From NCBI GenBank assembly GCA_027257055.1, contig JAPVLO010000097.1:4340001-4404000 (forward strand): a DNA stretch of 64,000 bases, read 5' to 3'. This stretch comes from Cephalopachus bancanus (Eukaryota; Chordata; Mammalia; Primates; Tarsiidae). A program made the position numbers and the translations under genes. Each line of letters begins with the position of its first letter. Positions within the stretch are counted from its first letter, which is position 1. This document shows positions 10,965-23,396 of this stretch, one piece after another. The notes under the pieces were generated by a model. It did not search any database and had not been told where the DNA came from. It saw only the letters and a list, made by a program, of their open reading frames with translations.

Positions 10965-13900
10965 TAATCTGAAAGGCATGCCAGAGCAAGCAGCTCATAA
11001 CTAAGAGCTTATTCTCATATTAAGAACAAACTGGAATGAAGGGTGCGCCAGACAAAGAATGCTTCTTCCACTCTTATAATAGTTCTAACTCTAGAAATAC
11101 GTTTCAAGGTGTTGCTTTTTGCTTACTTTAATTGAAGACAGATTTTTGTAAGGCGTGGTTTTCTGCGACATTAACAGTGGTGACTGTGTAGTGGAAACAT
11201 TCTATAAATCTAGCTTCTTCATCAATGTACAGTGATAAAATAAGATAGTGAGGATAGATAGGAACAGGAGAAATCAGTTCTAGCTATTTTATAATCTCCA
11301 ATAGACAAAAGAAAATGTGGAGTTACTTTCCATTTGACTAGAATTGGCTAAGGATTTTAATCATACTCATTTAACAAAGAAGATGGTATCTTACCTAGTC
11401 AATGAGAAAATACAAAAAGCCTTAAGCCAAATTGATCACACTATGATTCCCCAGGTCTACACCACTCCATGCATGACAGAAGCTTCTGACCGTCTCTCTG
11501 AATGCTGGAAACGGTGATGGTGCAGTCAGAATAACCAAACTTTAGCATCAGATGGAAACAGACTTGTCTTTTGATTTTTAAAAAGTCACTAACTGGATCA
11601 GCATAGCAGTGTCTTTTTGGTTTTCCAAAATCTAACTCATCTCCAACATAGTAATGTCAAATCTCCTGATCAGAAAAATTTAACCAAGAATTAAATCAGC
11701 AGTGATCTCTCTTCTAACTGTGCCCCTAAACAGGTCGAGTTTACTTCTGGTTCCACTGAGCTCCTCTATATGCTTCAGCGTAGGAGGGACTTTTAGTGGT
11801 TAGTATTAGATTGATTGGGTTAGAGTAGCTTACACAGTAGCACTTGCTTGGAACACACTGAGTGCTTGTAGAAAGAACATAGTAGGGAGATTCAATTATT
11901 CTATTAACCAGAGTGAATTTATTTGACTTTTCTGATTAAACCTCACCTACCAGGTTAGCAAGACTAGAATTCTCTCTTATCTACAGTGCTCAATTAATAT
12001 TTTTTAATAGGAAGCATAATTTATTCAGAAGAAAACAAGCTTCCAATCTGTAGTAGTTCTTAAAGAGCATATATATTCACTAGAACTACAGGCAGTTTCT
12101 TGTTTCTTTTGTTTTGTTTTAGACATGTTGTCATATTCAATAGCCCAAAACTCTATATCCCCTCAAAATAATTTCTAATTTAGTGGGCCTCCAAGGCTCT
12201 GAGATGTCAGATACTAACAGAGAACCAAACTTTTGTTTCAAAAAATGCTTTGTTAAGATAAAAGTGTACTTTTTTTTCATATTGATCTAGTCTACAATTC
12301 TAATGAAATATAAGACATAATGGTCAGTCACTTTATCATTAATTAGTTGCAGAGGGTTCTTTTTTTAAAGAAGAAAAGCTTCCATTTTCCTTTACTATTT
12401 GTCTGTAGTAGCCATCACATAGCTTAAGTTAATACTTAATTGCAGAGACCATATTAGCCTACATTGTTATATTTACTTTGTCTAATTTTTACACTTCACT
12501 GATTTTCTTATTTTTACTTGAATGGTATCACTGTATTTGTATTGCATTTTGTTTTTCTATTATGTCACTTCAAAGATAATTTTGAAAGGGTTGAATTATA
12601 AGTAATAAAGTAAATGTCTTAGTATGCTACCATTTCTAAAAGGAAAAATCATTAGCAATATTTAATAACCTGCATAAAATAGAAAATGTACAAAAATTAG
12701 TGAATCATTAAAAGTAGATTAAATAATTAATGCCACTTTGAACAGCACAGTTATGAGTGTCTGTATCTAATTTAGAATAGACATATTTTAAAACATTATA
12801 CCTCCTTGCCCTGTGATAGAACACCCTTCAATTTCCTACGTTGAGCAGTTCAAACCTAAGAACAAGAAATAGGCAATGCCAAGTCAAAGAACAAAACTTT
12901 CAGTATTCTGGGAAACAATATTTATTAAAAAGGGGATTTTTGTCTTCATCAATGGCAATTATCATTAGACAAATAATAGCAATGAAAATACCTGGATGGC
13001 TTAATTTAGTATAATAACTAATCGAGTACCTCAGTCCTTTAGCTATTATTTTAAAACTTAATTCAAAAAACTAAAACAATAAATATACCATAGAAAAGAT
13101 TTCTTTATAAAAATTCAAGCAATATCATTTGAATAATCATTCTGGAATAGATTAAGAAGAGTTTTTCCATATTGTGGAGGACTCCTTTTTAATACAGTTA
13201 TTTATTGTATTTTTTAAAAGATATTATGACTGACTGTCTTCTCTTCTGTCTTCCAATTATTTGGAATAAGCGAGCAAAAAAGAAGGAAAAAAGGCAACCG
13301 ACTGGCGGTTTCTGGTCTTACAGCTATATTCAGATGCCTGCTTTTTCACTTTAATGCAAGTTACACACAATGCCAAGAAAGCCCCTACTCGCTTTACCCC
13401 TTATTCATTATTCCTTCCTCTGGCAGCAGACACTCATCGGCCATTCACTGCCTCATTATGTGCAAAGTCCAGATTGCTGCTTCTAGCATAAGGAAGAAGA
13501 GCACATTTGAAAAAAACTTTCTCGATGACAAGGCTTTATTTCCTCACACCATCATTTAAAAACCTTTTAAAGAGCAGTCTGGGCCTCTGATGGTAATGTC
13601 TTGCCTAGCAATTAGTGGTGGAGGTGCTGAGCTTTAAAAGGCTTTTAAATTATGTTAGGAAAGGTCTTCCTACAATGGACTTTCATTATGCAGGGTAAAG
13701 TCCACATACTCCATCCATTTCTGGGGCACAACTACTAGGCTCTTCTTTGGGAGTCAGTCACAAAGATTGGCAGCTTGAAATTTGCTAGACACAAGATTTT
13801 CAGTATAACATAGCTGCAAAATGATAACCAATTTAATATGGAAATTGCCTTTTATCTTTTTTGTTTGAGTGGACTAATGAGCAAACTTCAAAAGTTTCTT

Positions 13901-14380
13901 AGATTTGATTTGTGCTTATCTGAAGTATATCCAAGGGCATCTGCAAGACTTTGAACCACAACATAAAGTAGAATCTTTTTCTTCAGTAAGAGACCTAAAG
14001 GACTGGAAACCTCAGAACTTGCCCCAGATGCATCCCTGACAGTGCAGTGGCTAGCACAGAGACTTGCCTCAACTCTAAGCTACTGCAGCACCTGCGGAAA
14101 AGAGATACATTCCACCCAAGATGGGAAGCAGCTAAAAATGACCAAGTAGTTCACAAGCAAAGCCAGTTCTTTTTTATAGACTGTCAGAAATTCTCAGTCA
14201 CACAAGAAAATGTGCCCCCAACTACAGTAATGCTGATTAGAACTCAATTAAACTTCAGATAGAGGAGAAGGGTGACAGGTGTAGATTATACACTTGAATC
14301 ATAGGTCTTTGCATCTCATTTTTTACAGTGATGTTTTCACTTTACTCTACTTAGAAATATAACTAAACAATGTTCTGAGT
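10965..14380. other. Longest repeat-poor block of the window
   Basis: About 3.4 kb in which I recognise no interspersed repeat. The part around 13,250-13,760 is less A/T-rich and less degenerate-looking than its surroundings. An open frame at 14,047-14,262 (71 codons) has no domain, no Kozak-like strength and no splice context that I can support. This is the best place in the window for a conserved noncoding element, but the sequence alone cannot show conservation. Confidence 0.4.
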
Positions 14381-14381
14381 A

Positions 14382-14821
14382 CAGTCATGTGTCTCTTAGC
14401 AATGAGAATGCATTCTCCTGTTCAAGTACTAACCAGGCTCCGCCCTGCTTGGATTCTGAGATCAGAGAAGATCAGGAGCATTCAGGGTAGTATGACCACA
14501 GACAACAGTGAGGATACCTTCTGAGAAACATTGGGCTATTTTGTCCTTGTGAAAACTTCACAGTGTGTATTCAACCTAGTTGATACAGCCTACTACACAC
14601 CTAGAATACATGGTATAGCCTATTGTTCCTAGATTAGAAACCTGTACAGCATGTTACTGTACTGAACACTTTAGATAATTGAAACACAATGGCTCATGTT
14701 ACATTTGTGCAACTAAATATAACTAAACATAGACTACATATAGTTTTATAATTACATGGAATAACTGTCATATATGTATTTCAACCTTGACCAAAACATG
14801 ATTATGCAGCACATGCCTGCA
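14382..14821 (+). mobile_element. MER2 (Tigger-derived DNA transposon) split by a 5S-like insertion
   Basis: Starts with cagtcatgtgtctcttagca directly after a TA. After the insertion it continues 'gaggataccttctgagaaac', with the body block 'atggtatagcctattgttcc' at about 14,611 and 'cctgtacagcatgttactgt' at about 14,641. It ends 'gattatgcagcacatgcctg'. The two ends are imperfect inverted repeats, as in non-autonomous TcMar-Tigger elements. No transposase is encoded. Confidence 0.9.
14407..14503 (-). pseudogene. 5S rRNA-derived retropseudogene inside MER2
   Basis: Read on the minus strand, the segment begins at 14,503 with gtctgtggtcatactaccct, matching the 5' end of 5S ribosomal RNA. It continues with 'cctgatcttctctgatctca' and 'gcctggttagtacttgaaca', that is the first 80 or so nucleotides of 5S rRNA, before breaking off. 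The last third of 5S and any A tail are missing. Imperfect target duplication: agcaatgag on the left and aacagtgag on the right. Loss of the 3' end with an intact 5' end fits a 'tailless' retropseudogene. About 15% of positions differ from functional 5S, including control-region changes, so transcription by Pol III is unlikely. Confidence 0.85.
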
Positions 14822-14978
14822 ACTGGAAATGTTAAAAGTAGATATGAAAACTGGCTTTGCAGTCTAAATGCAATGCACTTAATTCTCTTTTGTTAATGAT
14901 TATAAATTTGATTCCAAAAAGAAATACAAAGATCCCAACTGACTCTGACTCCTTAGCTGAATAGCATTGAGAAGAAAT

Positions 14979-15485
14979 GGATACCAGAAGAACTCAAATC
15001 ATTCTATGAAAAAGATACCTGCACATGTATTTTTATCACAGCATTGTTCACAGTAGCAAGGTGATGAAACCAACCACTCTGCCCATCAAAAGACGACTAG
15101 ATTAAAAAAATGTGGTACATATACACAATGGAATATTATGCAGCCATAAAGAAGAACAAAATCATGAATTTTGCAGCAACCTGGATGGAATTAGAGTTTA
15201 TAATACTGTGTGATCTTTCACAGAAACAAAGATCTGAGCTTCACATGCTCTCACTCATAAGTGGACCTTGAACAATTACCACAATACTATAAAAAAAAGA
15301 TTGATGGTGGTGGGAAACTATGGGGGGGCAGGGAGTTGGGATTAATGGTAGTAGATGTCTGCCTGGGGAAGGGGAGGGGCACACCTCATCAACAAAGGGT
15401 ACCTTCACAATGAATGTTTGTATACTTTACCCTTAACCGTACTCCACAATTTTAAAATAAATTAAAAATAAAAAACAAAAACAAA
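14979..15485 (+). mobile_element. 5'-truncated young L1, 3' end
   Basis: Begins late in ORF2 ('agaactcaaatcattctatg') and runs through the ORF2 stop (tga at 15,269-15,271). The 3' UTR has two G-rich tracts near 15,324 and 15,366, and the copy ends 'ttttaaaataaattaaaaat' plus an A-rich tail. The 3' UTR carries 'gaatgtttgtatactttacc', which is also present reversed in the copy at 59.65 kb. No complete domain of ORF2 remains. Confidence 0.9.
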
Positions 15486-18400
15486 AAAACAAAGTTATTG
15501 TTTTTAAGGGGAATTAATCCCAAAATCCAATGACTTTATCAGACAACAGACTTCAACCCAAATGGCTATTATTTTTCATCACTCATAAGACCTTCTAGAG
15601 TTCTGGGTAATACAAAGCTATCTCTCTTTCCACTACCAGCCTCCCAAACTAAGGCATCATTTCCCCTCTGATTGGTTTATTTCAGAAGACCTTTTCTAGG
15701 CAAAACTGACTTTCCAAACCTGCCTGCCAATTTCTGAGTTTTATTTGCTTTGCTAGGTTTATACTTAGGGTTCAGGGAATAATGGTAAGGCAGATATGTT
15801 AAGAAATACAATACAGTGAAGCAATGTTCTGGGCACTGGAATATATAAAGAGGAAAGTTCTCAATTAGCATGGTAGAGAGAGCTATGGATGAGAGAGGGA
15901 ACTATTCACATGGAATACACTAAAGGGCCTGGAATTTCCAGAATGAGTAGTAATTATCTAGGAGGCTGCACTGGCAGATAGTTTCTGGCTAAGGAAATAG
16001 TACATAGGTAGAAAGCACATACTGTGATTTAGAAAAACAAACTGATTGGAGAGTAAAAGGGAGTGAGAGAGAATGACAAAATTGCTACTAGATAAGTACA
16101 GTAGGATCCAGTGTGAAAAAAAAGTCTTGTATGATCTGCTGAGAGATTTGGACTGTATTCTAGAGCAATATTTCTGAGTCTGCCATCCATTTTATCATCA
16201 AAGTCAGATTTTTTTTTCAAGAAAGAGGATATCTATATTGCACAAAGACAATTATGAGGGTTGTTTAGATAATGCAAATGGGAGGGAAACATTTGAAGAG
16301 GAGACTAGCAAGCAAGTCTTTAGAAGAGATAAAGGAAACAATAACAAGGTCCAGCATTAGGGAAATGTTCCCAGGGGAACAGACTCTAGACCTGAGAGAT
16401 TTTCTTAGACAAAATCAACTCAGCGTATTAGTCAAATTGGAGATAATGGAGTAGAGAAACATTTGATTAAAATGATATAATGAAGACATTTGATTTAAAA
16501 TGACATAAAGAGGAGTAACAGGTTATCAAGGCTTTGGTTGTCCAAATTACTCTGTCTCTGGGAGTGCAAAATGCTGAGGGGATGAGAGTTTGATTAAATA
16601 ATTTTCACCAGATTTGAATAGGAGCAGAGTCATTGTAATAAAGAGCAAGAAATGACACTAGTCACAGCAGGGACGAAATCCAAGTACCCGTCATGGAAAC
16701 ACAGGACACTTGCAAGAGCTTTGAAATGAGGAGACAGGTTTCAAAAAGAAGACTGAGAATGACATTGAATACATTCTTCTCCTAGTTGATCTAAATAAGC
16801 CACATTTCAGCATAGACCAAAGGAGAGTCTCGGAGCAGAGTGATAAACACACCCTAAACTTTGTCCTATAGCATTTAGATCGTTAAAAAACATTTTCCAG
16901 GTGAAAAAAAAAATTGGTGAAGGTAAGCACCAACAATTGGTACTTGATACAGGGTCTTTTAATGTCAAAACAATATTGATGGCATGATTTTTAAATTTTT
17001 TGTGTAAAATATTTTCCTGTGATGAAATACAATATTTAGAAATTTTATTAAATACAACTATAGAAAATTATTTTTAAAAGTAAATGGCCAGAAACAACTG
17101 CTATTAATATTTTGTTTTGTTCCCTTTTTCTGCGTAGATGTAAACTATTTTTACACACAAAACAGTATAGCCTAAGTATGATGTTTGCTTTCTGTCATTT
17201 TTCATTTAACATTTTGCTTTCTCATATTATAAAATATGTGAGTCCTCATTTCCCATCCTTTTCCTTGTCTTTTAAACTAATATTGGCTCAAACATCAAAT
17301 TACTTACAGTAGAAAATCTAACAAATGCTCTTTATATTTCTGGAAATTCTTTTTCCAGGACAACCAATTTCTGCTTCCAGTAAATTCTTGATATCTTCTC
17401 TGCATTTTGCTACTCTTAAGCATTTTCACTTTTCCATACAATATTGCTCTAAACAGCCTCCAGTAAATTTATTTAACAATTTTCCAACTCAACATTCTGT
17501 GACTATATTCTTTATTGAAGATATAACCCAACAGAAGGAAATTACAATGTTGGTCAGTACAATGCAATATATATAGTTGAATATTAGATATTCCATTCCT
17601 AGAGTTTCCTCAACTATCAAGACATTTTATTAATCCCAACCATTATCTTCACTGGAGTAAATCTACTGCTTGTCGTTAAAACAATATTTTTACTACAGAT
17701 ATAAGGATAAACAAATACCTATTTTTTTCTAATGGAAGGACATTTGCACCATAACATCAGACTGATATAAAGAAAAATTTTAAACAGAATCCAGTAATCC
17801 CAGTAATTGAGGCTTTTACAGGTGCTTTTGGAGTATCATAGAAGATTTAGGGTGCTTTTGGAGTATCATAGAATAAGATTTAGCTCAGCTTGAGTGACCA
17901 GTCTGAATCTGATGAAATGACTAGGATTTATCCAGAGAAGCAAACGGGGAGAAGGGCCAACCATGTAAGAGGGCAGGATGAGCAAAGATGTAGGAGCAAG
18001 AGATAGTTTGGTGTTTCTAAGAGGCTAAAATTAGCTAAGCCATGTGAATATTTAGAGGTACGGGGAGAAGAGAAAAGTGAAAAGGTCACAGAAGGCCTAC
18101 TGTGTCATGTGAAGGTGTCTGTGACTCTTGCTGAGAATGAGAAACCCTCAAAAAGTTTTGAGAGGAAAGCAACATGTCTGCATTTTAGCGGCAACATGAT
18201 GGAGTATGCATTTGAGGGAGGCAGGACTGGAGGCAGGAATGAGAAACTAAGGCAGCAGCTATTTCAGACAAGGGATGTCCCTGAACTGAAGCAGCAGTGA
18301 CATAGAAAGAAGCCAAATAGCTGGGGGTATACAACTGACAATGTGGTACATAATTGGATGTTCAGAAAGAATTCATTTAAGACAACTGATGAATGGAAGG

Positions 18401-19075
18401 AATAAAGTTGACAAGATAGTGGAGAAATTTTCTTTCTTGGTTAGTAGACTGCGAAACTGCCCTGGAAGATACTTTCTTTTGCTTCCATCTAGGAGGCTGA
18501 GATCAATTTAAGTTATTTATAATCCCTACAGGACATTTGGAAGCCCTTTTCAGCCATTTAAAAAGTCATTTCTCTTTTAATGTTAGATTAAAAAAAAATT
18601 TTTTTCAGTTGATATGAGTGGGGTAATCATGGAATGTATATACATTTTTCCTAGGACTTTTATACTTAATCCTGACTATATGTGTGATAGCACAAGGCAT
18701 TCATGCTGCTATGCATCCTACAGATGACCCAACATAGTTAAAATACTTTTATTCTCCCTGTCTTTTATCACCTCTGATGGGACCCTCACTTACATATTCC
18801 CTTTCATTTTTCATTATTTTTTCCAGGAGAAGATATGCCTGAAGCACTTTCTTTGCTCATACAATCTCTTCTTTCAACTTCATATCTCTTTGAGAAGAAA
18901 ACTTTCATAAACTAGGTTATACAAGAATATCTCAGATGTAAATGTCGATAGAAAAGAGAGGTACTGCAACTTGGGAAACCAATCTTTAAAAATACCCACT
19001 GCACTTTCTTTGCAAGCATAAAGTCAGCTTCAGATTCCAGTGTAATTACTCAGCAAATGCACTTTTGAGAAATGA
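15486..19075. other. Unique-looking intergenic DNA
   Basis: No confident repeats except a 30 bp tandem duplication at 17,821-17,883. Open frames at 16,272, 17,112, 17,325 and 18,109 are short, start at random ATGs and show no domain. Confidence 0.45.
17821..17883. repeat. Tandem duplication of a 30 bp unit
   Basis: The unit ggtgcttttggagtatcata...gatttag occurs at 17,821-17,850 and again at 17,851-17,883. The second copy has a 3-base insertion (taa). Otherwise identical, so probably a fairly recent local slippage event. Confidence 0.95.
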
Positions 19076-19555
19076 AACACCTCAAAACTTACCATCACAT
19101 GAAAGAAAACTCAAAGTCAATAATACTCAGAAAAATGCAAATCAAAGCAAGATATCCCTGACAAATGCTAGGAAAATGGAAAATGTCAAGTATAGATGGG
19201 AATTTGCTGCTTTAGGAAGCGTCTGCTCTGCTGGAAGTGTAGGTTGGGCGGCCATGCTGAAATACAAGCTGGCATATGGAGTTCGTAAATACATGCTGAC
19301 CCTGTGACTCAGTGCTCATGGTGTATTCACATAGCCCCAGATTACACCACAGGCCACTCAGCTCTATACACAGCAGTGCTTGTGCTGGTAGGGAATCTAG
19401 AATACAACCTGGATGTCCAAAACTGTACATGGAGCAGTAAAATGTGGAATGTGTTATGTTGTAATTAGAAAAATAAAATTATATGCACACATCATGCTCA
19501 GACCTTAAAAACATAGTATTTTAGTGAAAAATGCAAAACAAAAAAGGTATATCAA
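19076..19555 (+). mobile_element. Old L1-class fragment (HAL1/L1ME-like), late ORF2 region
   Basis: Degenerate L1 signature blocks in the correct order: 'aaaatgcaaatcaaagcaag', then 'tacaacctggatgtccaaaa' and 'aaaatgtggaatgtgttatg', then a segment resembling 'catgctcagaccttaaaaac'. Internal gaps are large. Strand is clear, subfamily is not. No frame survives. Confidence 0.65.
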
Positions 19556-20486
19556 CAATACTATTTATGTAAACTAAAATACATTGCACCTAAAATAATG
19601 CATGTTTTGCAAGAACATATGTAATAAAGACAAATGAAACACACTAAGTACTTAACTATGTGGAAGAAGCTATGAAACTTGAATTGGGTCAGAGAATAAA
19701 GGGAAATAGACACATTTATGTCAAAATTGTCATTTCTCTGACTCTGTAATTTTTCGGTCTTTGATTCCTGACTTCCTTTCACTTTTCCTTTCCATTATAT
19801 AATACCAAGAGTTTCTCTCAAATATAGAAATAAAACTTTGAAGAAAATATGTATTCAAAATGTGGAAAGAGAAATAAGAACACATACATTATGGTCATGG
19901 AGGCATATGTTGTAGAAATTGTAAAATCATGACTGATTTGTTTTAATACTGAAAGTTGTTTTCACCAACTACAAGGAAGTAGATATTTATTAGTCAGTCA
20001 ATTTCCTGTGTATACTAGTATTACCTGCAAAGCAATTTTGGCCATAACAACAACCCAGGTTGCTTGTCAAGTACAGATTTCACACATTCCTCTTAGTTTT
20101 CTGATTATTGAGATTCAAGAGATCCAGGGAATAAACAGGAATCTGTCCTTTTGATAAACACCCCAAGAAATCATATGAGCAGGCAAATTGGTAAATAACT
20201 GTCAAACTCATTCAAAACATTTTCCCCCTTACTAGCAGGAAGTAGTTATTGGCTAGTGCAGCTTTATCATGAAAAGAATAACAAAAAAGAGAGCTACCAT
20301 CTATTGATTCACTATTCTTAAACAATTCTTTTGAAATTTTGGTACTCAAAGAGATCTTCTACAAAATTCCTTAAAAGAGTTGAGCCAGTTATTAATGCAT
20401 GATTGTACTTGCTGCAAGTAAGTTAGTTTAACTGATTGTAGGCATAGAGGAAATAAACAGAAGTTAATGCCATTATACTTTAACAA

Positions 20487-20522
20487 GGAGAGAGGGAGAG
20501 CGAGAAAGAGAGAGAGAGAGAT
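20487..20522. repeat. (GA)n microsatellite
   Basis: Imperfect purine repeat gagagagggagagcgagaaa followed by a run of GA dinucleotides. Confidence 0.9.
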
Positions 20523-20784
20523 ACTGACTGTATGGATTTCTTCTTTTTAAAGTTTCAGTTAAAAAGATAGTTAAGCATAGCACAAGTTTTTCTTTATTTT
20601 GATTCATGTATTATGAAACATGAAATGTGATTCAGAAAAAGCTGTTTGGAAATATAAGAAAAAGAAAAATAGATAATATAGCTATATAAGTTCAATTCAG
20701 TATTAAAGGACAGTATAGAATACTACTTCTAGGTTATAAATCAGCATTACCAGCAGTTTTTAAAAAGTGAATTTTTTTAAATGT

Positions 20785-21661
20785 CCTTATGCCCATTGGA
20801 TTAGGCAGTGAATTCTTGAACACGTCTCCTAAAGGAAATGCCATAAAAGCTAAGATGGACAAGTGAGACCTCATCAAACTGAAAAGCTTTGACACAGTAA
20901 AAGAAACCATCAAAAGACTGGGGAGACAACCCAGAAATGGGAAAAATATTTGCTTGTTATGTGTCTGACAAAGGCCCAACATCCAGAATCTATAAAGAAC
21001 TCATAGAAGCTTAAAGGAAAAACAAACAAGCAAACAAAAAACAGCCCTATTAAAAAATGGGCAAAAGGCATGAATAGACATTTTTCAAAAGAAGGTATAT
21101 AAGTAGGCAACAGATATATGAAAAAATGCTGAGTCTCACTAATCATAAGAGAAATGCAAATCAAAACTACAATGAGATGCCACCTAACTCAGCAAGGATG
21201 GCCATCAATAATAAATCAAAAAACAACAGTTGCTGGCACAGGTGTACAGAAAAGGGAATGCTTCTACACTGTTGGTGGGAGTGTAAACTACTTCAACCCC
21301 TATGGAAAGCAGTGTGGTAATTCCTAAAAGAACTAAAAATTAAACTTCCATAGAGTCCAGCAATCCCTCTCCTGGGAATATACCCAGAGGAACATAAATC
21401 ATGCTACAAAAAAGACACCTGCACACGCATGTTTATAGCTGCACTATTCACAATAGCAAGAACTTGGAACCAATCCTGCTGCCCATTGGAAGTGGGCTGG
21501 ATAAAGAAAATGTGGTACATATACACAATGGACTATTATGCAGCCATAAAGAACAAAATCATGGACTCCACAACAAACTGGATGGGGTTGAAGACCATCA
21601 TACTTAGTGATCTATCACAGAAAAAAAATACTACACGTTCTCGTTCATAAAAGGGACCTGA
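20785..21661 (+). pseudogene. L1 ORF2 C-terminal remnant
   Basis: Frameshifted remains of the L1 ORF2 protein tail. The frame at 21,126-21,320 contains the Cys/His knuckle region ('CWHRCTEKGMLLHCWWEC'). Frames at 21,401-21,607 and 21,429-21,650 overlap across a frameshift and carry the terminal segment 'AAIKNKIMDSTT'. The stop is at 21,659-21,661. Endonuclease and reverse-transcriptase cores are absent, so it is dead. Confidence 0.85.
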
Positions 21662-21915
21662 AGATTAATCACATTAGCACAAGGGAGGAATCAGCAGTCT
21701 CTGGGCACTGTCAGGGGAGGGTGGGAGGAAGGAGGGGCACATAACAACACAAAGGGTACCTGATCCAAAGTGGGGGGAGTGAAAGCTATTTGGATGCCCA
21801 AACTTCATCAGCATGAAGACTTTTTGTGTAGTTAATTGTTACATGTATGCCTCATCTTTGTAATACAATTTAAAATAATTTTTAAAATAAAATTTCTTAA
21901 AAACTTAAAATTAGC
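20785..21915 (+). mobile_element. 5'-truncated young L1
   Basis: Begins in ORF2 near 'tgcccattggattaggcagt', covers the C-terminal part of ORF2 and the complete 3' UTR, and ends 'ttaaaataaaatttcttaaa'. The 3' UTR contains a polypurine G-run cluster at 21,714-21,737 with four runs of at least three G. It ends with 'gttacatgtatgcctcatct'. This is a different 3' UTR type from the copy at 14,979, indicating at least two L1 lineages in this genome. Confidence 0.9.
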
Positions 21916-23160
21916 GTCGACATAGGATTTTTTAACCTAAACATGCATCAAATTCCTGTTTTCTTTCATGCCCCTGCCCATTGAAATAGCCAAATTACTA
22001 TGGAAATAAGAAATCCTTCATAGACTCAGAGAACTAGGAAGAAAATATGATCAGTGTATACAAAACATAGTAGAGATGGAAACAAATTAAAGAAGGTCTG
22101 AGGCTTATTCAAACACCACTTTCTAAACACATCAGTGAGATGGTGAAGAAAGGGTATCCCATTCCACAGCTTTAAATCCCTAATAGAAAAAGTTCCTCAT
22201 CAACTTTCACCTGTCTTCTTTACTATCAAATGATGGTCATTGTTTAATTAAGATTGAATTTTTCTCATCCTATTATTCTTTCTATTATTACCTAGGATTT
22301 TTCTGCACAGAACTTTCTCTCATTCATGATAGCTATCATTTACCCTGAAATATATTTTCATACAAGGGAAGGAAAGATCAATGCTTAAGATCCAGACTTT
22401 GCAGAACTAGGTTACACAATTTGAAACTCCTCATTAAGAAAAAAATGTAAAACTTTGAATACAAAATTAAATAAAAAATAAATATTTATTTAGGATGACA
22501 AAATAAATCTCAACAAAGTATAATGTTTTAAAAGTAGAGACATCCTGCAAATATGACAAAATCTGGTAAAAAGACATAATATTTTTATGAACTGTTGAAA
22601 TAACTCAGTAATACTTTCTTATATTTCTGCATAATTTCTCTAAATATGACAACAATTGTATGATATTTTCCAAAGAGAAAATAGAAAGATAATTCCATCT
22701 TTCCTCTACTAATCGCTTAATAAAATGTGCTTATTATCAGTGTTAAGGATTGTTATCAAATTGAAAGAAGTTGTCAAATCTCTTTCAAAATTATACTCTT
22801 ATATTTGAAAGAATTTCCAAAGGTAACTTCTGGCTCTGTTCATTTCAAATTTTGTTTTTCCTTCATTACTCTCATGGTGTTACGGGAATTAGAATATGTT
22901 CATATTTTCATATGACCCCATCCCTGCACCTTATTCTTATGATGTTATATTGATTGGTGGTGGGTGGGAATCACTAGCTACATAAGCATTCCACTTAATG
23001 TATCCCCATTCAGATTTTCCTTAGCATGAGCTCTAAAACTTCCATGGCTATACAAAACTACCCAACCAAAGAAAATTATGCAAAGAGAAAATCAGAGAAA
23101 AATTAATTTAATTGCAACTAAAAATGTGTTTGTTTTGAGTATTTTGCAACAATACCCCCC
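21916..23160. other. Unique-looking intergenic DNA
   Basis: A/T-rich, with no repeat family recognised and no supportable gene. The two overlapping open frames near 22,727-22,953 are low-complexity hydrophobic chance frames. Confidence 0.45.
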
Positions 23161-23161
23161 T

Positions 23162-23187
23162 CACACACACACACACACACACACACA
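23162..23187. repeat. (CA)n microsatellite
   Basis: About 13 uninterrupted CA units, directly abutting the left end of the mariner-type miniature element. Confidence 0.97.
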
Positions 23188-23396
23188 TTGAGGGTGTCAA
23201 AAAATGTATACACATTTTAAGGAAAAAACTGTATTATAACAAAAAATGAATACAAGTCATATTTGACTTCTGTAATTACAAGAGATGATCAAAGCAGTTG
23301 CAGTCAGCACCAAGACACTTATGATTATGGCGAATTAAAGGTAAAACATAGATAACATCGCTTTAAACGTGTATACATTTTTTTGGCACCTCGATG
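23187..23396. mobile_element. Mariner/Tc1-type miniature inverted-repeat element
   Basis: An about 210 bp element bounded by inverted repeats of about 33 bp. The left end is attgagggtgtcaaaaaatg, continuing tatacacattttaag. The right end, reversed, reads atcgaggtgccaaaaaaatg and then tatacacg. Right flank is TA; on the left the TA is missing or merged into the CA repeat. The interior (for example 'acaagtcatatttgacttct') carries no open frame, so it is non-autonomous. Terminal sequence style and size suggest the TcMar superfamily; I cannot name the subfamily. Confidence 0.75.

Noticed and set aside
14047..14262. 71-codon open frame in repeat-poor DNA as a small gene
   Set aside because: No domain, signal peptide, splice signals or codon pattern beyond chance; A/T-rich DNA of this length yields many such frames.
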